Shown here one piece after another: positions 1 through 6,748 of a stretch of DNA of 7,267 bases (position 1 is its first letter; the number at the start of each line of letters is the position of its first letter). Under the pieces are notes generated by a model. The model was not told the DNA's origin. It made no database searches and saw only the letters and a list, made by a program, of their open reading frames with translations. A program made the translations under genes and the position numbers. The DNA lies in contig DAOVMD010000147.1 of the NCBI GenBank assembly GCA_030630935.1, forward strand, positions 1 through 7,267, written 5' to 3'. This DNA comes from Candidatus Mcinerneyibacteriota bacterium (GTDB lineage Bacteria; AUK180; JAQVHJ01).

Positions 1-11
1 AATGTTATTAT

Positions 12-50
12 CTTCAATCATGGTCAAGGTCAAACTGACCTTGACTGAAG
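12..50. repeat. Bulged hairpin / inverted repeat 1
   Basis: A perfect 10-base inverted repeat, GTCAAGGTCA (23-32) and TGACCTTGAC (36-45), around the 3-base loop AAC. An outer perfect 5-base stem, CTTCA (12-16) with TGAAG (46-50), encloses it, leaving a one-sided 6-base bulge at 17-22. No T run follows on either strand, so it is not a classical terminator. It could be a structured RNA element, an operator or part of a repeat family. Confidence 0.7.
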
Positions 51-83
51 GTTAGTACATTGGATAAGTATTGTTATTAGCCA

Positions 84-117
84 AGAGCAATGGGGTTTCA
101 CCCCCATCACTCGCTCT
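84..117. repeat. Bulged hairpin / inverted repeat 2
   Basis: Inner stem ATGGGG (90-95) with CCCCAT (102-107) around the loop TTTCAC, and outer stem AGAGC (84-88) with GCTCT (113-117), separated by an asymmetric internal loop (one base on the left, five on the right). The plan resembles hairpin 1, 33 bases away: two stems with a mostly one-sided bulge between them. There is no T run on either strand to make it a terminator. Confidence 0.6.
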
Positions 118-180
118 AAACAATTATAAACAATATAAATAAGTCAATTACATGTCTCGTTCAAGTCCCTGTAAAAAAAA

Positions 181-248
181 TCTTTTCTTTGTTTTGTTTT
201 TTTGTTTTGTTTAAGTTCTCGTTAGTTCTCTTCTTTTTGTTTTCTTTC
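181..248. repeat. T/G-rich low-complexity tract with mirror repeat
   Basis: The plus strand is almost free of A across this stretch. Positions 188-212 form a perfect mirror repeat made only of T and G (T3 G T4 G T7 G T4 G T3, centre at 200). It is followed by the direct repeat AGTTCTC at 214-220 and 224-230. On the transcribed strand of the operon this reads as an A-rich tract. No known element is recognised. Confidence 0.6.
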
Positions 249-263
249 ATAATAAGTGATTAA

Positions 264-360
264 TGGGACACTCTTGAAAAATTTGGAAAATACATTTCTT
301 TGGAGACAGAAGAAAGTTTTATCAATAATGCTACTTTTTTTTCATTAACAGAATGTCCCA
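264..360. repeat. Inverted TGGGACA motif pair, possible small mobile-element relic
   Basis: TGGGACACTCT begins at 264, and the complement of the right end (350-360) reads TGGGACATTCT, so the ends are inverted and match at 10 of 11 positions, 97 bases end to end. The interior is AT-rich and non-coding. No clear target-site duplication is visible in the flanks. It could be a MITE-like element, an insertion-sequence remnant, two operator half-sites or chance. Confidence 0.3.
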
Positions 361-411
361 AGTTTTTTCCTTTTTGCTTTTTATTTTTAATCGTGTCTGT
401 CCTTCCAAAAT

Positions 412-1779
412 TCAAATCCGGAATGTATTGATATCCAAACTTGCTTTCTTAATTTTAACATTCAAGTTTTTTCTTTCGATTCCCGAGATGCGCGCTGCTT
501 TTGAAATATTTCCATTAGTTTGTTTTAAGAGTCTTGTCAGGTAGAGGGTGTCAAATTCCCAAACTATTTTTTTCTTTAATCTTTTATAATTTAAGTCACC
601 TGTTGTCGCATAATTATTTGAGATTGAACTTTCCAATAAGACATCCAGCGGTAAATCCTTTGATGTAATAGTGGATTTATCCCTATTGATCAGAAAGATT
701 CTCTCGATTACATTTTGAAGTTCTCTCACATTTCCCGGCCATTTATATTCAATAAACAACTGCATCAATTCCTGTGATAAGGTAATGGTTTTATTATATT
801 TAATACAAAGTTTATTTAAAAAATATTGTGTCAATTCTTCAATATCTTCTTTTCTTTCTCTTACAGGCGGGAGATATATTGGAAGAATATTTATCCTGTA
901 ATACAAATCTTCTCTGAACTCTTTTTTCAGGACCATCTCCTGAAGGTTTCTATTTGTTGCAGCAATTATTCTTGTATTTACTTTGCATGGTTTTGTTCCC
1001 CCAACCCTGTAAAATTGACCATCCTGAAGAATTCTAAGGAGTTTAGCCTGAAGCAGGGGGTGGATATCTCCGATTTCATCGAGAAATATAGTTCCATTAT
1101 CTGCAATTTCAAATAGACCCTGCTTTAAAGTATTTGCACCCGTGAATGCACCTTTTTCATATCCAAACAGCTCAGATTCAAGGAGATCAAAGGGGATTGC
1201 TGCGCAATTTACCGCTACGAAATTTTCATTTTTTCTCCTGCTGCTTTCATGTATTCTTTTTGCAATCAACTCCTTTCCGGTTCCTGATTCCCCATAGATT
1301 ATAACAATCGAATCAGTATCATGAATCGTATCAATGAAATCCAGTATCTTTATAATCTTTTCATTTTTTCCTATTATGAGTGTTTGATTTTTATTTTCTT
1401 TATTTGATTGTTCCCGCCAATTAACATTAAGTGCCCGGTTGATTTTATTTTCAATCTCGTCTATATGAAATGGTTTTGTAATGAAATCATACGCACCATT
1501 TTTTATTGCCTTAACTGCAATTGCAATATCACCAAACCCGGTGATAATAATGACAGGGATACCCAGGAACTTCTCCTTTGCATATTTAAGAACTTCAAAC
1601 CCATCAACCCCGGGCATTTTGATATCTGAAATAATTAAATCAACTTTCTCATTGATTGCCTGGATGCCACTGAGTCCATTATATTTTTTAATTATTTTAC
1701 AATCTTTCCCTTCCATTAACATTTCAATTGTTTTTCCTATTTCCTTTACGTCATCAATAACTAAAATTATCTTTTCCAT
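412..1779 (-). CDS. NtrC-family sigma-54-dependent response regulator
   Basis: 455 residues, the normal length for this family. The receiver (1-118) has Asp9/Asp10, phospho-acceptor Asp52 (SDIKMPG), Thr80 and Lys102 (TKPF). The AAA+ domain (about 133-375) has Walker A GESGTGKE (163-170), the sigma-54 contact loop GAFTGA (210-215), Walker B GTIFLDEIG (229-237) and FREDLYYRINI (288-298) leading to the arginine finger region. A Fis-type helix-turn-helix closes the protein (about 412-445, NGNISKAARISGIERKNL). It should therefore bind upstream activator sites, hydrolyse ATP when phosphorylated and open sigma-54 promoters. Intact GAFTGA argues against a TyrR-like regulator that has lost sigma-54 contact. 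The ATG at 1779 follows the previous stop by one base, preceded by a run of six G at 1785-1790 that may serve as a weak ribosome binding site. It is last in the operon. Its targets are unknown; I found no -24/-12 promoter in the window. Confidence 0.95.
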   Translation of the reverse strand: MEKIILVIDDVKEIGKTIEMLMEGKDCKIIKKYNGLSGIQAINEKVDLIISDIKMPGVDGFEVLKYAKEKFLGIPVIIITGFGDIAIAVKAIKNGAYDFITKPFHIDEIENKINRALNVNWREQSNKENKNQTLIIGKNEKIIKILDFIDTIHDTDSIVIIYGESGTGKELIAKRIHESSRRKNENFVAVNCAAIPFDLLESELFGYEKGAFTGANTLKQGLFEIADNGTIFLDEIGDIHPLLQAKLLRILQDGQFYRVGGTKPCKVNTRIIAATNRNLQEMVLKKEFREDLYYRINILPIYLPPVRERKEDIEELTQYFLNKLCIKYNKTITLSQELMQLFIEYKWPGNVRELQNVIERIFLINRDKSTITSKDLPLDVLLESSISNNYATTGDLNYKRLKKKIVWEFDTLYLTRLLKQTNGNISKAARISGIERKNLNVKIKKASLDINTFRI

Positions 1780-1780
1780 T

Positions 1781-2152
1781 TTAACCCCCCGAATTAGTTA
1801 AACTTGTTCTGCATATTCTTAGAATATCATTGATAGTAAATGGTTTATATATATAACCATCAGGATTTAAAGATGCTAACTTCATTTCACTGTTCTTTGC
1901 AACATAAGCGGTGATAAAAATTATCTTAGTTTCCGGAAAATTCTCCCTAATCTTTTTAAACAGTGTAATTCCATCACAAACCGGCATTAAAACATCTGTA
2001 ATCACAAGATCAAATTCATGCGTTTCAAACAGATCAATAGCCGATTTTCCATTTTCGGCTTCAAAAATGTCGTAATTTTCAAGTGATAATACTTGATGCA
2101 AAGCATCTCTCATAAAGCTTTCATCATCTACAACTAAGACTTGATTTCTCAT
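1781..2152 (-). CDS. Single-domain response regulator (CheY-like receiver)
   Basis: 123 residues, receiver only. Asp9/Asp10, phospho-acceptor Asp53 (TDVLMP), Thr81 and Lys103 (YKPF) are present, so it should accept phosphate. There is no output domain; the chain ends about 17 residues after the KPF motif. I chose the ATG at 2152: a G-rich ribosome binding site lies 4 bases before it and the protein then begins MRNQVLVVDDE, as receivers do. A longer frame from 2215 would add 21 residues that are only the alternate reading of the kinase C-terminus. The gene overlaps the kinase gene by 29 bases and is followed, one base after its stop, by the NtrC-type gene. The position between kinase and transcription activator suggests a phosphorelay intermediate or a competing phosphate sink. 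That role is inference. Confidence 0.9.
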   Translation of the reverse strand: MRNQVLVVDDESFMRDALHQVLSLENYDIFEAENGKSAIDLFETHEFDLVITDVLMPVCDGITLFKKIRENFPETKIIFITAYVAKNSEMKLASLNPDGYIYKPFTINDILRICRTSLTNSGG

Positions 2153-3767
2153 CTTTCTCCCCCATGGATTTTTTTGTTGTTTTAAAATGAAGTTGAAAAG
2201 TTGTACCTTTCCCAACTTCAGATTTAATATCGATTAAACCATTATAATTATTTATTATTTTTAATATTAAAGACAGTCCAAGCCCTGTCCCCAGACCCAC
2301 TTCCTTAGTTGTAAAGAATGGTTCAAAAATTTTATTTAAATTTTCCTCAGCAATACCGGATCCGGTATCCTGAATCTCTAAAAAAATATATTTTTGATTT
2401 TTCAAATTGGTATTTTTAGTTATGATCTTTATCTCTCCATCATGTTCGATTGCATCCTTTGCATTGGAAAATAGATTAAGAAATATTTCCTGGAAATCAA
2501 TTATATTTCCAAATACAATATCATCCTCAGCATTAAAGATGGTTGTAATCTTTATTCCTAAGTTTTTATAATAATGTTCAATCAGCTCGATTGAATTTGT
2601 GATAACAGAATGAATAGACATCCTTTCAGAAACAGTATTTTTTCTCGATAGATTTAAAACCTTCTGAATTATTGCGCTTGCAGTTAGTGACTGCTCAACA
2701 ATTTTTTGTAAAAGATCCTGATCATCCTTTTCAATATATTCTTTTCTTAATAGAAGTTGGGCAAATGCCGAAATTATTCCGAGTGGGTTGTTGATCTCGT
2801 GTGATAATCCTGCTGCAAGTTCACCAATCGCAGCTAACTTCCCCGATTCAATTAATTGTTTCTCAAGAAGCAGCTTTTCAGATAATTCATCTGACAGTTT
2901 TTTAAATAAAAATTCTTTTTCAAATCTTAAGCCGATATATGATGATAATGCATGAAGAACTTGAATCTTTTTCATATTCGTTTTGCTTTCCTTAATTTCT
3001 TTTCCCAAGAGAATAAAGCCAATATTTTCCTTTTGACTTTTTAACGGAATAAGCTGAACAGAATATTTATTTGAGATATTAAGCAATTTACTTTTACCTA
3101 ACAAATTAGGGGAGGTTGTATTTATGAATGTAATACTATTCTTATTTAGTAATTCCTTCAAAATTGCTTTCTTACTCGGGAGAAAATTATCTTTATAGAT
3201 TTCCGGGAGCAGAGATGAATTGAAGTAGGAAAACATATCATCAGGTTCATTATAGATAATAAAACCTCCGAAAGCACTGTTTGAATATTTAATTATTTTA
3301 TAAAGTAGATGCTGTGCAGCATCTGAAAAAATCTCTTCTTGAAAGAATATTTTATTAATCTCGAACAAGAATCTCATCTCTTCAGCAACCCAAATATCAG
3401 CTTCCATTTGTTTCTTTTTCTGTATATCATAAAAGATATTTCTGAGAACTTCTAAATTAATTGGCTTCTTTAAAAAATTAAAAGTTCCTAAATCAGATAT
3501 CTTATTTAGAAATTCAAACTCTTTATAATTTGATATTACAATTAAGTTAGCATCCAGATTACCTTTCTTGATATCTTCAACCAACTCTAATCCTGATTCA
3601 TCTCCTAATTTAATATCTAAGAATATTGCAAAATACCGGTGCTTTTTCATCCTCCTTTTAGCAGCATTAAGCTGATCCGCATAATCAATTTCAAGGTGGA
3701 AATCGATATTTATTTTTTTAAAGACAGATAATGTGTCTATGTTCTCATCAATAAGAAGGATATCCAT
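2124..3767 (-). CDS. Soluble hybrid histidine kinase: receiver-GAF-like-HisKA-HATPase
   Basis: 547 residues. The N-terminal receiver (1-115) has Asp7/Glu8, phospho-acceptor Asp51, Ser79 and Lys101, but lacks the usual MP after the Asp (DIKLGDESG), so it is somewhat divergent. Residues about 130-285 look GAF-like, with a typical end (QLIPLKSQKENIGFILLG), followed by a coiled coil at about 284-308. The kinase core has H-box His323 in LSHEINNPL, N-box Asn431/Asn435 (NLFSNAKDAI), G1 DTGSGI (467-472), F-box FEPFFTTKE (481-489) and G2 GLGTGLG (491-497). It is thus an active-looking ATP-dependent autokinase. There is no signal peptide or membrane segment, so it senses a cytoplasmic cue or partner. 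It is the only kinase in view and the natural phosphate source for the receivers around it. It starts 2 bases after the HD-GYP stop with a weak AAGAGA site, and its end is overlapped by 29 bases by the next receiver gene. Confidence 0.93.
   Translation of the reverse strand: MDILLIDENIDTLSVFKKINIDFHLEIDYADQLNAAKRRMKKHRYFAIFLDIKLGDESGLELVEDIKKGNLDANLIVISNYKEFEFLNKISDLGTFNFLKKPINLEVLRNIFYDIQKKKQMEADIWVAEEMRFLFEINKIFFQEEIFSDAAQHLLYKIIKYSNSAFGGFIIYNEPDDMFSYFNSSLLPEIYKDNFLPSKKAILKELLNKNSITFINTTSPNLLGKSKLLNISNKYSVQLIPLKSQKENIGFILLGKEIKESKTNMKKIQVLHALSSYIGLRFEKEFLFKKLSDELSEKLLLEKQLIESGKLAAIGELAAGLSHEINNPLGIISAFAQLLLRKEYIEKDDQDLLQKIVEQSLTASAIIQKVLNLSRKNTVSERMSIHSVITNSIELIEHYYKNLGIKITTIFNAEDDIVFGNIIDFQEIFLNLFSNAKDAIEHDGEIKIITKNTNLKNQKYIFLEIQDTGSGIAEENLNKIFEPFFTTKEVGLGTGLGLSLILKIINNYNGLIDIKSEVGKGTTFQLHFKTTKKSMGEKDEKSSLSCR
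2157..2163 (-). promoter_or_regulatory. Ribosome binding site of the second lone receiver
   Basis: GGGGGAG on the minus strand, 4 bases before the ATG at 2152, lying inside the final codons of the kinase gene. It supports the shorter start over 2215. Confidence 0.65.
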
Positions 3768-3769
3768 TG

Positions 3770-5296
3770 TTATCTCTTAATTTTTTTCAAGGTTGTTAAG
3801 AATGAAGTTACTACTTCAGGATCAAAATCATATTTGGAATATCGGATTAATTCTTCGACTGCTTCCTTCTGATTCATTCGGGGTTTATAGATCCTTTGAT
3901 TCAGCATGGCATCATAGGCATCTGCAACACGAATAATTCTTGAACCGATCGGGATATTTTCACCGGAGATTTGAGTAGGGTACCCTGTGCCGTCATAATT
4001 TTCATGATGATGATAAACAATGGGGGGTAAAATATCATTTTTTAATACCGATTTAATAAACAGCGCAGATAGGAATGGATGCTTTTTGATTTGTTTAAAA
4101 TCTTCATACTCCAATTTATCCTTTTTCATAAGAACTTTGATTGGAATCGCAATCTTTCCTATGTCATGGAGAATCCCTGCAAGTTCAATTTGTTCCTGAA
4201 AAGTTTCACTCAATCCCATTTGTTTTGCAATCCTCTTTGAAACCTTTCCTACTCGCTCAGAATGACCGGGAGTACATTGACTTATCTTCTCAAAAATGCT
4301 TGGTAGGTGTCTTAAAGTATTCCTAATAAACCCTTCTTTAGTTCTGCTGAACCCGAGCATAGTGAGAATATGCTTGAAAATATCTGAGAATCTATTTAAT
4401 GTATCCAGGTCATAAAAGTCAAAAGATTCACATTTACAATTAATTATTTTTATCAATCCAATGTTCTCTCCTTGAAAATTAATAGGAGTAGCAAGTGTAT
4501 TTTTAATCTTTACATCTACATCGTTATCAGTAAAAAACATTTTATCCTGCGGTAAAATATCCCTTAATTTTTTCAAATTAAAGATAGATTGAGATTCTAA
4601 ATTTAAAGGATTATAATATCTATAAGATGGGATAAAGCCCTCAACTCCAAATGCAAAGAATTTATCAGAGTTAAGCTCTCTCATTATTATAAGGGCAATC
4701 TCGGCATTAAACCGCATCGCAACCATCTTTGCAAAGATATTAGATATTGTAACGATTAATGAATCGGTCGTTACTGATTTTGCAAAATCAGTAATTGTAT
4801 TAACCGAAATAACATCAGAATTAAAAGCTGCATTATGAAGAGAATCAATTAAAGATTTTGTATAGTTCTCGTGGTATTTTTCCATATTTTCATAAAACAT
4901 TTCACGCTTTAGAAATGCATTTTTAAGAGTATGATTTATTTCATCAATCTGAAAAGGTTTATTAATGAAATAATACGCACCATTTTTTAAAGCTTTTAAA
5001 TTTATATTCAGGTTTGAATACCCGGTAACAATTATAATTGGGATATCCAGGTTTTGAGATATTGCAGTTGATAATATATCAGAACCGTTTTTCCCGGGCA
5101 TCTTTTCATCCAGGATTGCAGCATCAATATCATGGCTTAACAGGATCTTCTCAGCATCTATTCCATTGCCGGCGAATACAAATTTAATATCCTGAAATCC
5201 AGACTCCACAATCTGTGAAAGCGCAACACGCATCTGTTCTTCATCATCTGCAATGAGAATTGTTTTTGGCTTTTTTAAAGTTTTTACATTCATCAT
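3770..5296 (-). CDS. Receiver-GAF-HD-GYP protein, predicted cyclic-di-GMP phosphodiesterase
   Basis: 508 residues with three domains. The receiver (about 12-130) has Asp17/Asp18, phospho-acceptor Asp63 (LDEKMPG), Thr91 and Lys113 (NKPF). The middle (about 150-315) is GAF-like, ending in the typical pattern ATPINFQGENIGLIKI. The HD-GYP domain (about 325-505) has His345, the HD pair 377-378 in LHDIGK, His406, HHE (430-432), the DGTGYP signature (435-440) and Asp459 in RVADAYDAM. All metal ligands and the GYP loop are kept, so hydrolysis of cyclic-di-GMP controlled by receiver phosphorylation is expected. GAF may bind a small ligand. A strong GGAGG at 5300-5304 lies 3 bases before the ATG at 5296 and 6 bases before a second in-frame ATG at 5293; the latter spacing is more usual, so the true start may be one codon later. 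No membrane segment is seen. The stop codon is 2 bases before the kinase gene, implying coupled expression. Confidence 0.93.
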   Translation of the reverse strand: MMNVKTLKKPKTILIADDEEQMRVALSQIVESGFQDIKFVFAGNGIDAEKILLSHDIDAAILDEKMPGKNGSDILSTAISQNLDIPIIIVTGYSNLNINLKALKNGAYYFINKPFQIDEINHTLKNAFLKREMFYENMEKYHENYTKSLIDSLHNAAFNSDVISVNTITDFAKSVTTDSLIVTISNIFAKMVAMRFNAEIALIIMRELNSDKFFAFGVEGFIPSYRYYNPLNLESQSIFNLKKLRDILPQDKMFFTDNDVDVKIKNTLATPINFQGENIGLIKIINCKCESFDFYDLDTLNRFSDIFKHILTMLGFSRTKEGFIRNTLRHLPSIFEKISQCTPGHSERVGKVSKRIAKQMGLSETFQEQIELAGILHDIGKIAIPIKVLMKKDKLEYEDFKQIKKHPFLSALFIKSVLKNDILPPIVYHHHENYDGTGYPTQISGENIPIGSRIIRVADAYDAMLNQRIYKPRMNQKEAVEELIRYSKYDFDPEVVTSFLTTLKKIKR

Positions 5297-5299
5297 AAG

Positions 5300-5304
5300 C
5301 CTCC
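5300..5304 (-). promoter_or_regulatory. Ribosome binding site of the HD-GYP gene
   Basis: A perfect GGAGG on the minus strand sits in the 32-base gap after the CheY-like gene. Two consecutive ATG codons follow at 3 and 6 bases, which leaves the exact start open between 5296 and 5293. Confidence 0.8.
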
Positions 5305-5328
5305 GGTATGACTTCGTTGAAAATTATT

Positions 5329-5703
5329 TTAATTTAGATTAAGTATGCTTTTAATCTTGTTCTCTAATTCTTCAGGATCAAAAGGCTTTGTCATATGAAA
5401 CATTGCACCCATAGTTTGAGAGACCATTTTATAGATCTTCTCTCCCCGTACTGTTAACATGATAATTGGGATACCGGAAGTTTCAGGATCTTCTTTCAGC
5501 TTTAATGACGCGGTATACCCGTCCATCTCAGGCATCATAATGTCCATAAGGATAATGTCCGGATGAATATCCTTTGATTTTGAAATGCCCTCAAGACCAT
5601 TTTTTGCATAATATACCATATACCTGGTCTTATCCATTGCCATCTCAATTATTGAAAAAATATGCGGATGGTCATCTACAACTAAAACTTTAGTTCTCTT
5701 CAT
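5329..5703 (-). CDS. Single-domain response regulator (CheY-like receiver)
   Basis: The protein is 124 residues and consists only of a receiver domain, so it acts by protein-protein contact or as a phosphate shuttle. Acidic pair Asp10/Asp11, phospho-acceptor Asp54 (LMDIMMPEMDG), Thr84 and Lys106 (TKPF) are all present, so it should be phosphorylatable. I chose the ATG at 5703 because GGAGG lies 5 bases before it. The in-frame ATG at 5715 would add MEET, but those codons form the ribosome binding site itself. The gene starts inside the end of pilT (14-base overlap) and is followed after 32 bases by the HD-GYP gene. Lone receivers beside pilus motor genes recall PilG/PilH, which act on pilus extension and retraction. 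Orthology to either cannot be shown here. The cognate kinase may be the hybrid kinase two genes downstream. Confidence 0.9.
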   Translation of the reverse strand: MKRTKVLVVDDHPHIFSIIEMAMDKTRYMVYYAKNGLEGISKSKDIHPDIILMDIMMPEMDGYTASLKLKEDPETSGIPIIMLTVRGEKIYKMVSQTMGAMFHMTKPFDPEELENKIKSILNLN

Positions 5704-6748
5704 GGTTTCCTCCATTTGTTAAGATTGTTGATGCTTGAATGTTAATATACTCTTCTGAAATAATCTCTTTTTTAATTAAATTTTGAAGGGATTGTTTAAA
5801 GCTCTGCATTCCATACCGCAGACCTGTTTGAATAATTGACGGTATTTGAAATGTCTTACCTTCTCGAATTAAATTTGAAACTGCCGGAGTGCTTATTAGT
5901 ATCTCCACTACAGGAATCAGGCCATCCTTATCAGTTCTGGGATATAGTTTTTGTGCAATTATGACTTTAATTGATTCTGCCAGTTGTGTTCTGATTTGAG
6001 ATTGCTGCGAGACCGGGAAAATATCTATTATCCGATTTATAGTTTGAATAGCTGAAGACGTATGTAGTGTTCCAAAAACTAAATGACCTGTTTCTGCTGC
6101 TGTCAGGGCAAGGGAGATTGTATCGAAATCTCTTAGTTCTCCAACCAGAATTATATCAGGATCTTCACGTAATGCTGCTTTGAGACCGTCACTGAAGGAG
6201 TGCATATGTGTCCCCAACTCACGCTGGTGTATCTCAGAGTTTATACCTTCATAAATAAATTCAATCGGGTCTTCAAGTGTGATTATATGTTTCTTGCAAT
6301 TTTGATTTACCTGGTTTACTATCGCTGCAAGAGTAGTAGATTTCCCTGAACCTGTCGGACCGGTCACAAGCACCAAACCCTGATGAAATGATGCAATGTT
6401 ATTTAGACTCTCAGGTAACTCTAACTCTTCAATTGATTTAATAGAATTACTAATTGCTCGAAATGTAATCCCTAAACCATGACGCTCATGAAATACATTA
6501 ACTCGAAATCTACCAATCCCTTTTAAATCAATAGCTAAATCTAATTGTAAATTCTTATCCAATAATTTCTTCTCGTCATTTGTTAATAATGAAAAAATAC
6601 TCTGTCGAACAAATTCGGCTTTGAGAATATTATTATTCATTTTTAATAATTCACCATGCTTTCTTATCATCGGCGGGTACTGAACTGAAATATGTAAATC
6701 GGACGCATTCTCGGCAAGCATCTGCGAAAGCAGTTCATTAATATTCAT
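5690..6748 (-). CDS. pilT: Type IV pilus retraction ATPase PilT
   Basis: This is a hexameric secretion-superfamily ATPase that powers pilus retraction from the cytoplasmic base of the type IV pilus machine. At 352 residues it has the normal PilT length. Motifs in order: N-terminal PAS-like domain with SDLHIS (16-21); Walker A GPTGSGKST (130-138); Asp box TLEDPIEF (157-164); Walker B region REDPDIILVGELRD (194-207) with catalytic Glu204; His box with His222 and His229 (GTLHTSSA). The C-terminal retraction motif reads AVSNLIRE (289-296), close to the AIRNLIRE that marks PilT rather than PilB, and is followed by QTGLRYGMQSF. The protein lacks the long N-terminal extension and zinc-binding cysteines of PilB/GspE. 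The ATG at 6748 overlaps the upstream gene by 11 bases and has only a weak ribosome binding site, suggesting translational coupling. PilU or another PilT paralogue is the main alternative. No other pilus structural gene is in the window. Confidence 0.95.
   Translation of the reverse strand: MNINELLSQMLAENASDLHISVQYPPMIRKHGELLKMNNNILKAEFVRQSIFSLLTNDEKKLLDKNLQLDLAIDLKGIGRFRVNVFHERHGLGITFRAISNSIKSIEELELPESLNNIASFHQGLVLVTGPTGSGKSTTLAAIVNQVNQNCKKHIITLEDPIEFIYEGINSEIHQRELGTHMHSFSDGLKAALREDPDIILVGELRDFDTISLALTAAETGHLVFGTLHTSSAIQTINRIIDIFPVSQQSQIRTQLAESIKVIIAQKLYPRTDKDGLIPVVEILISTPAVSNLIREGKTFQIPSIIQTGLRYGMQSFKQSLQNLIKKEIISEEYINIQASTILTNGGNHEEN
5709..5713 (-). promoter_or_regulatory. Ribosome binding site of the CheY-like gene
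   Basis: GGAGG on the minus strand, 5 bases before the ATG at 5703. It lies inside the last codons of pilT and decides the start in favour of 5703 over 5715. Confidence 0.8.

Larger units (their letters stand above)
1..411. other. Intergenic region downstream of the operon, no supported gene
   Basis: No convincing reading frame on either strand. A 29-codon lysine-rich minus-strand frame (161-250) has no ribosome binding site and lies in low-complexity sequence. A minus-strand ATG at 19-21 opens seven codons to the left edge (MIEDNNI) and could be the start of a next gene, but it has no ribosome binding site and cannot be judged. No classical terminator (GC-rich stem followed by a T run) follows the last stop at 412. 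The nearest T run on the transcribed strand is eight T at 173-180 without a stem. The stretch holds the hairpins, mirror repeat and inverted motif pair listed separately. Confidence 0.7.

Noticed and set aside
123-147. Minus-strand TTGACT and TATAAT hexamers as a promoter
   Set aside because: The spacing is only 13 bases, too short for a sigma-70 type promoter; the alternative TTGAAC with 17-base spacing has a poor -10 match.
155-172. GTTCAAGTCCC resembling a tRNA T-loop or an attachment site remnant
   Set aside because: The flanking bases do not form the T stem, and no acceptor, D or anticodon arm can be found around it.
161-250. Minus-strand 29-residue lysine/asparagine-rich reading frame
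   Set aside because: No ribosome binding site, low-complexity A-rich sequence, and no similarity I recognise; chance is sufficient.
264-278. TGGGACACTCTTGAA as a sigma-54 -24/-12 promoter
   Set aside because: The required GC at -12 is absent and the spacing is off; the inverted copy at 346-360 also lacks GC at that position.
353-544. Plus-strand 63-residue reading frame at the end of the NtrC-type gene
   Set aside because: It mostly overlaps the well-supported activator gene on the other strand, has no ribosome binding site, and its product is low-complexity Phe/Leu-rich as expected from antisense AT-rich DNA.
1481-1801. Plus-strand 106-residue reading frame inside the NtrC-type receiver
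   Set aside because: It is antisense to a clear receiver domain with all key residues, so it is a shadow frame; the same applies to 826-1116, 1408-1629 and 4141-4326.
5704-5715. Longer start (ATG at 5715) for the first CheY-like gene
   Set aside because: Its first codons make up the GGAGG site that serves the ATG at 5703, and MKRTKVLVVDD is the normal receiver beginning.
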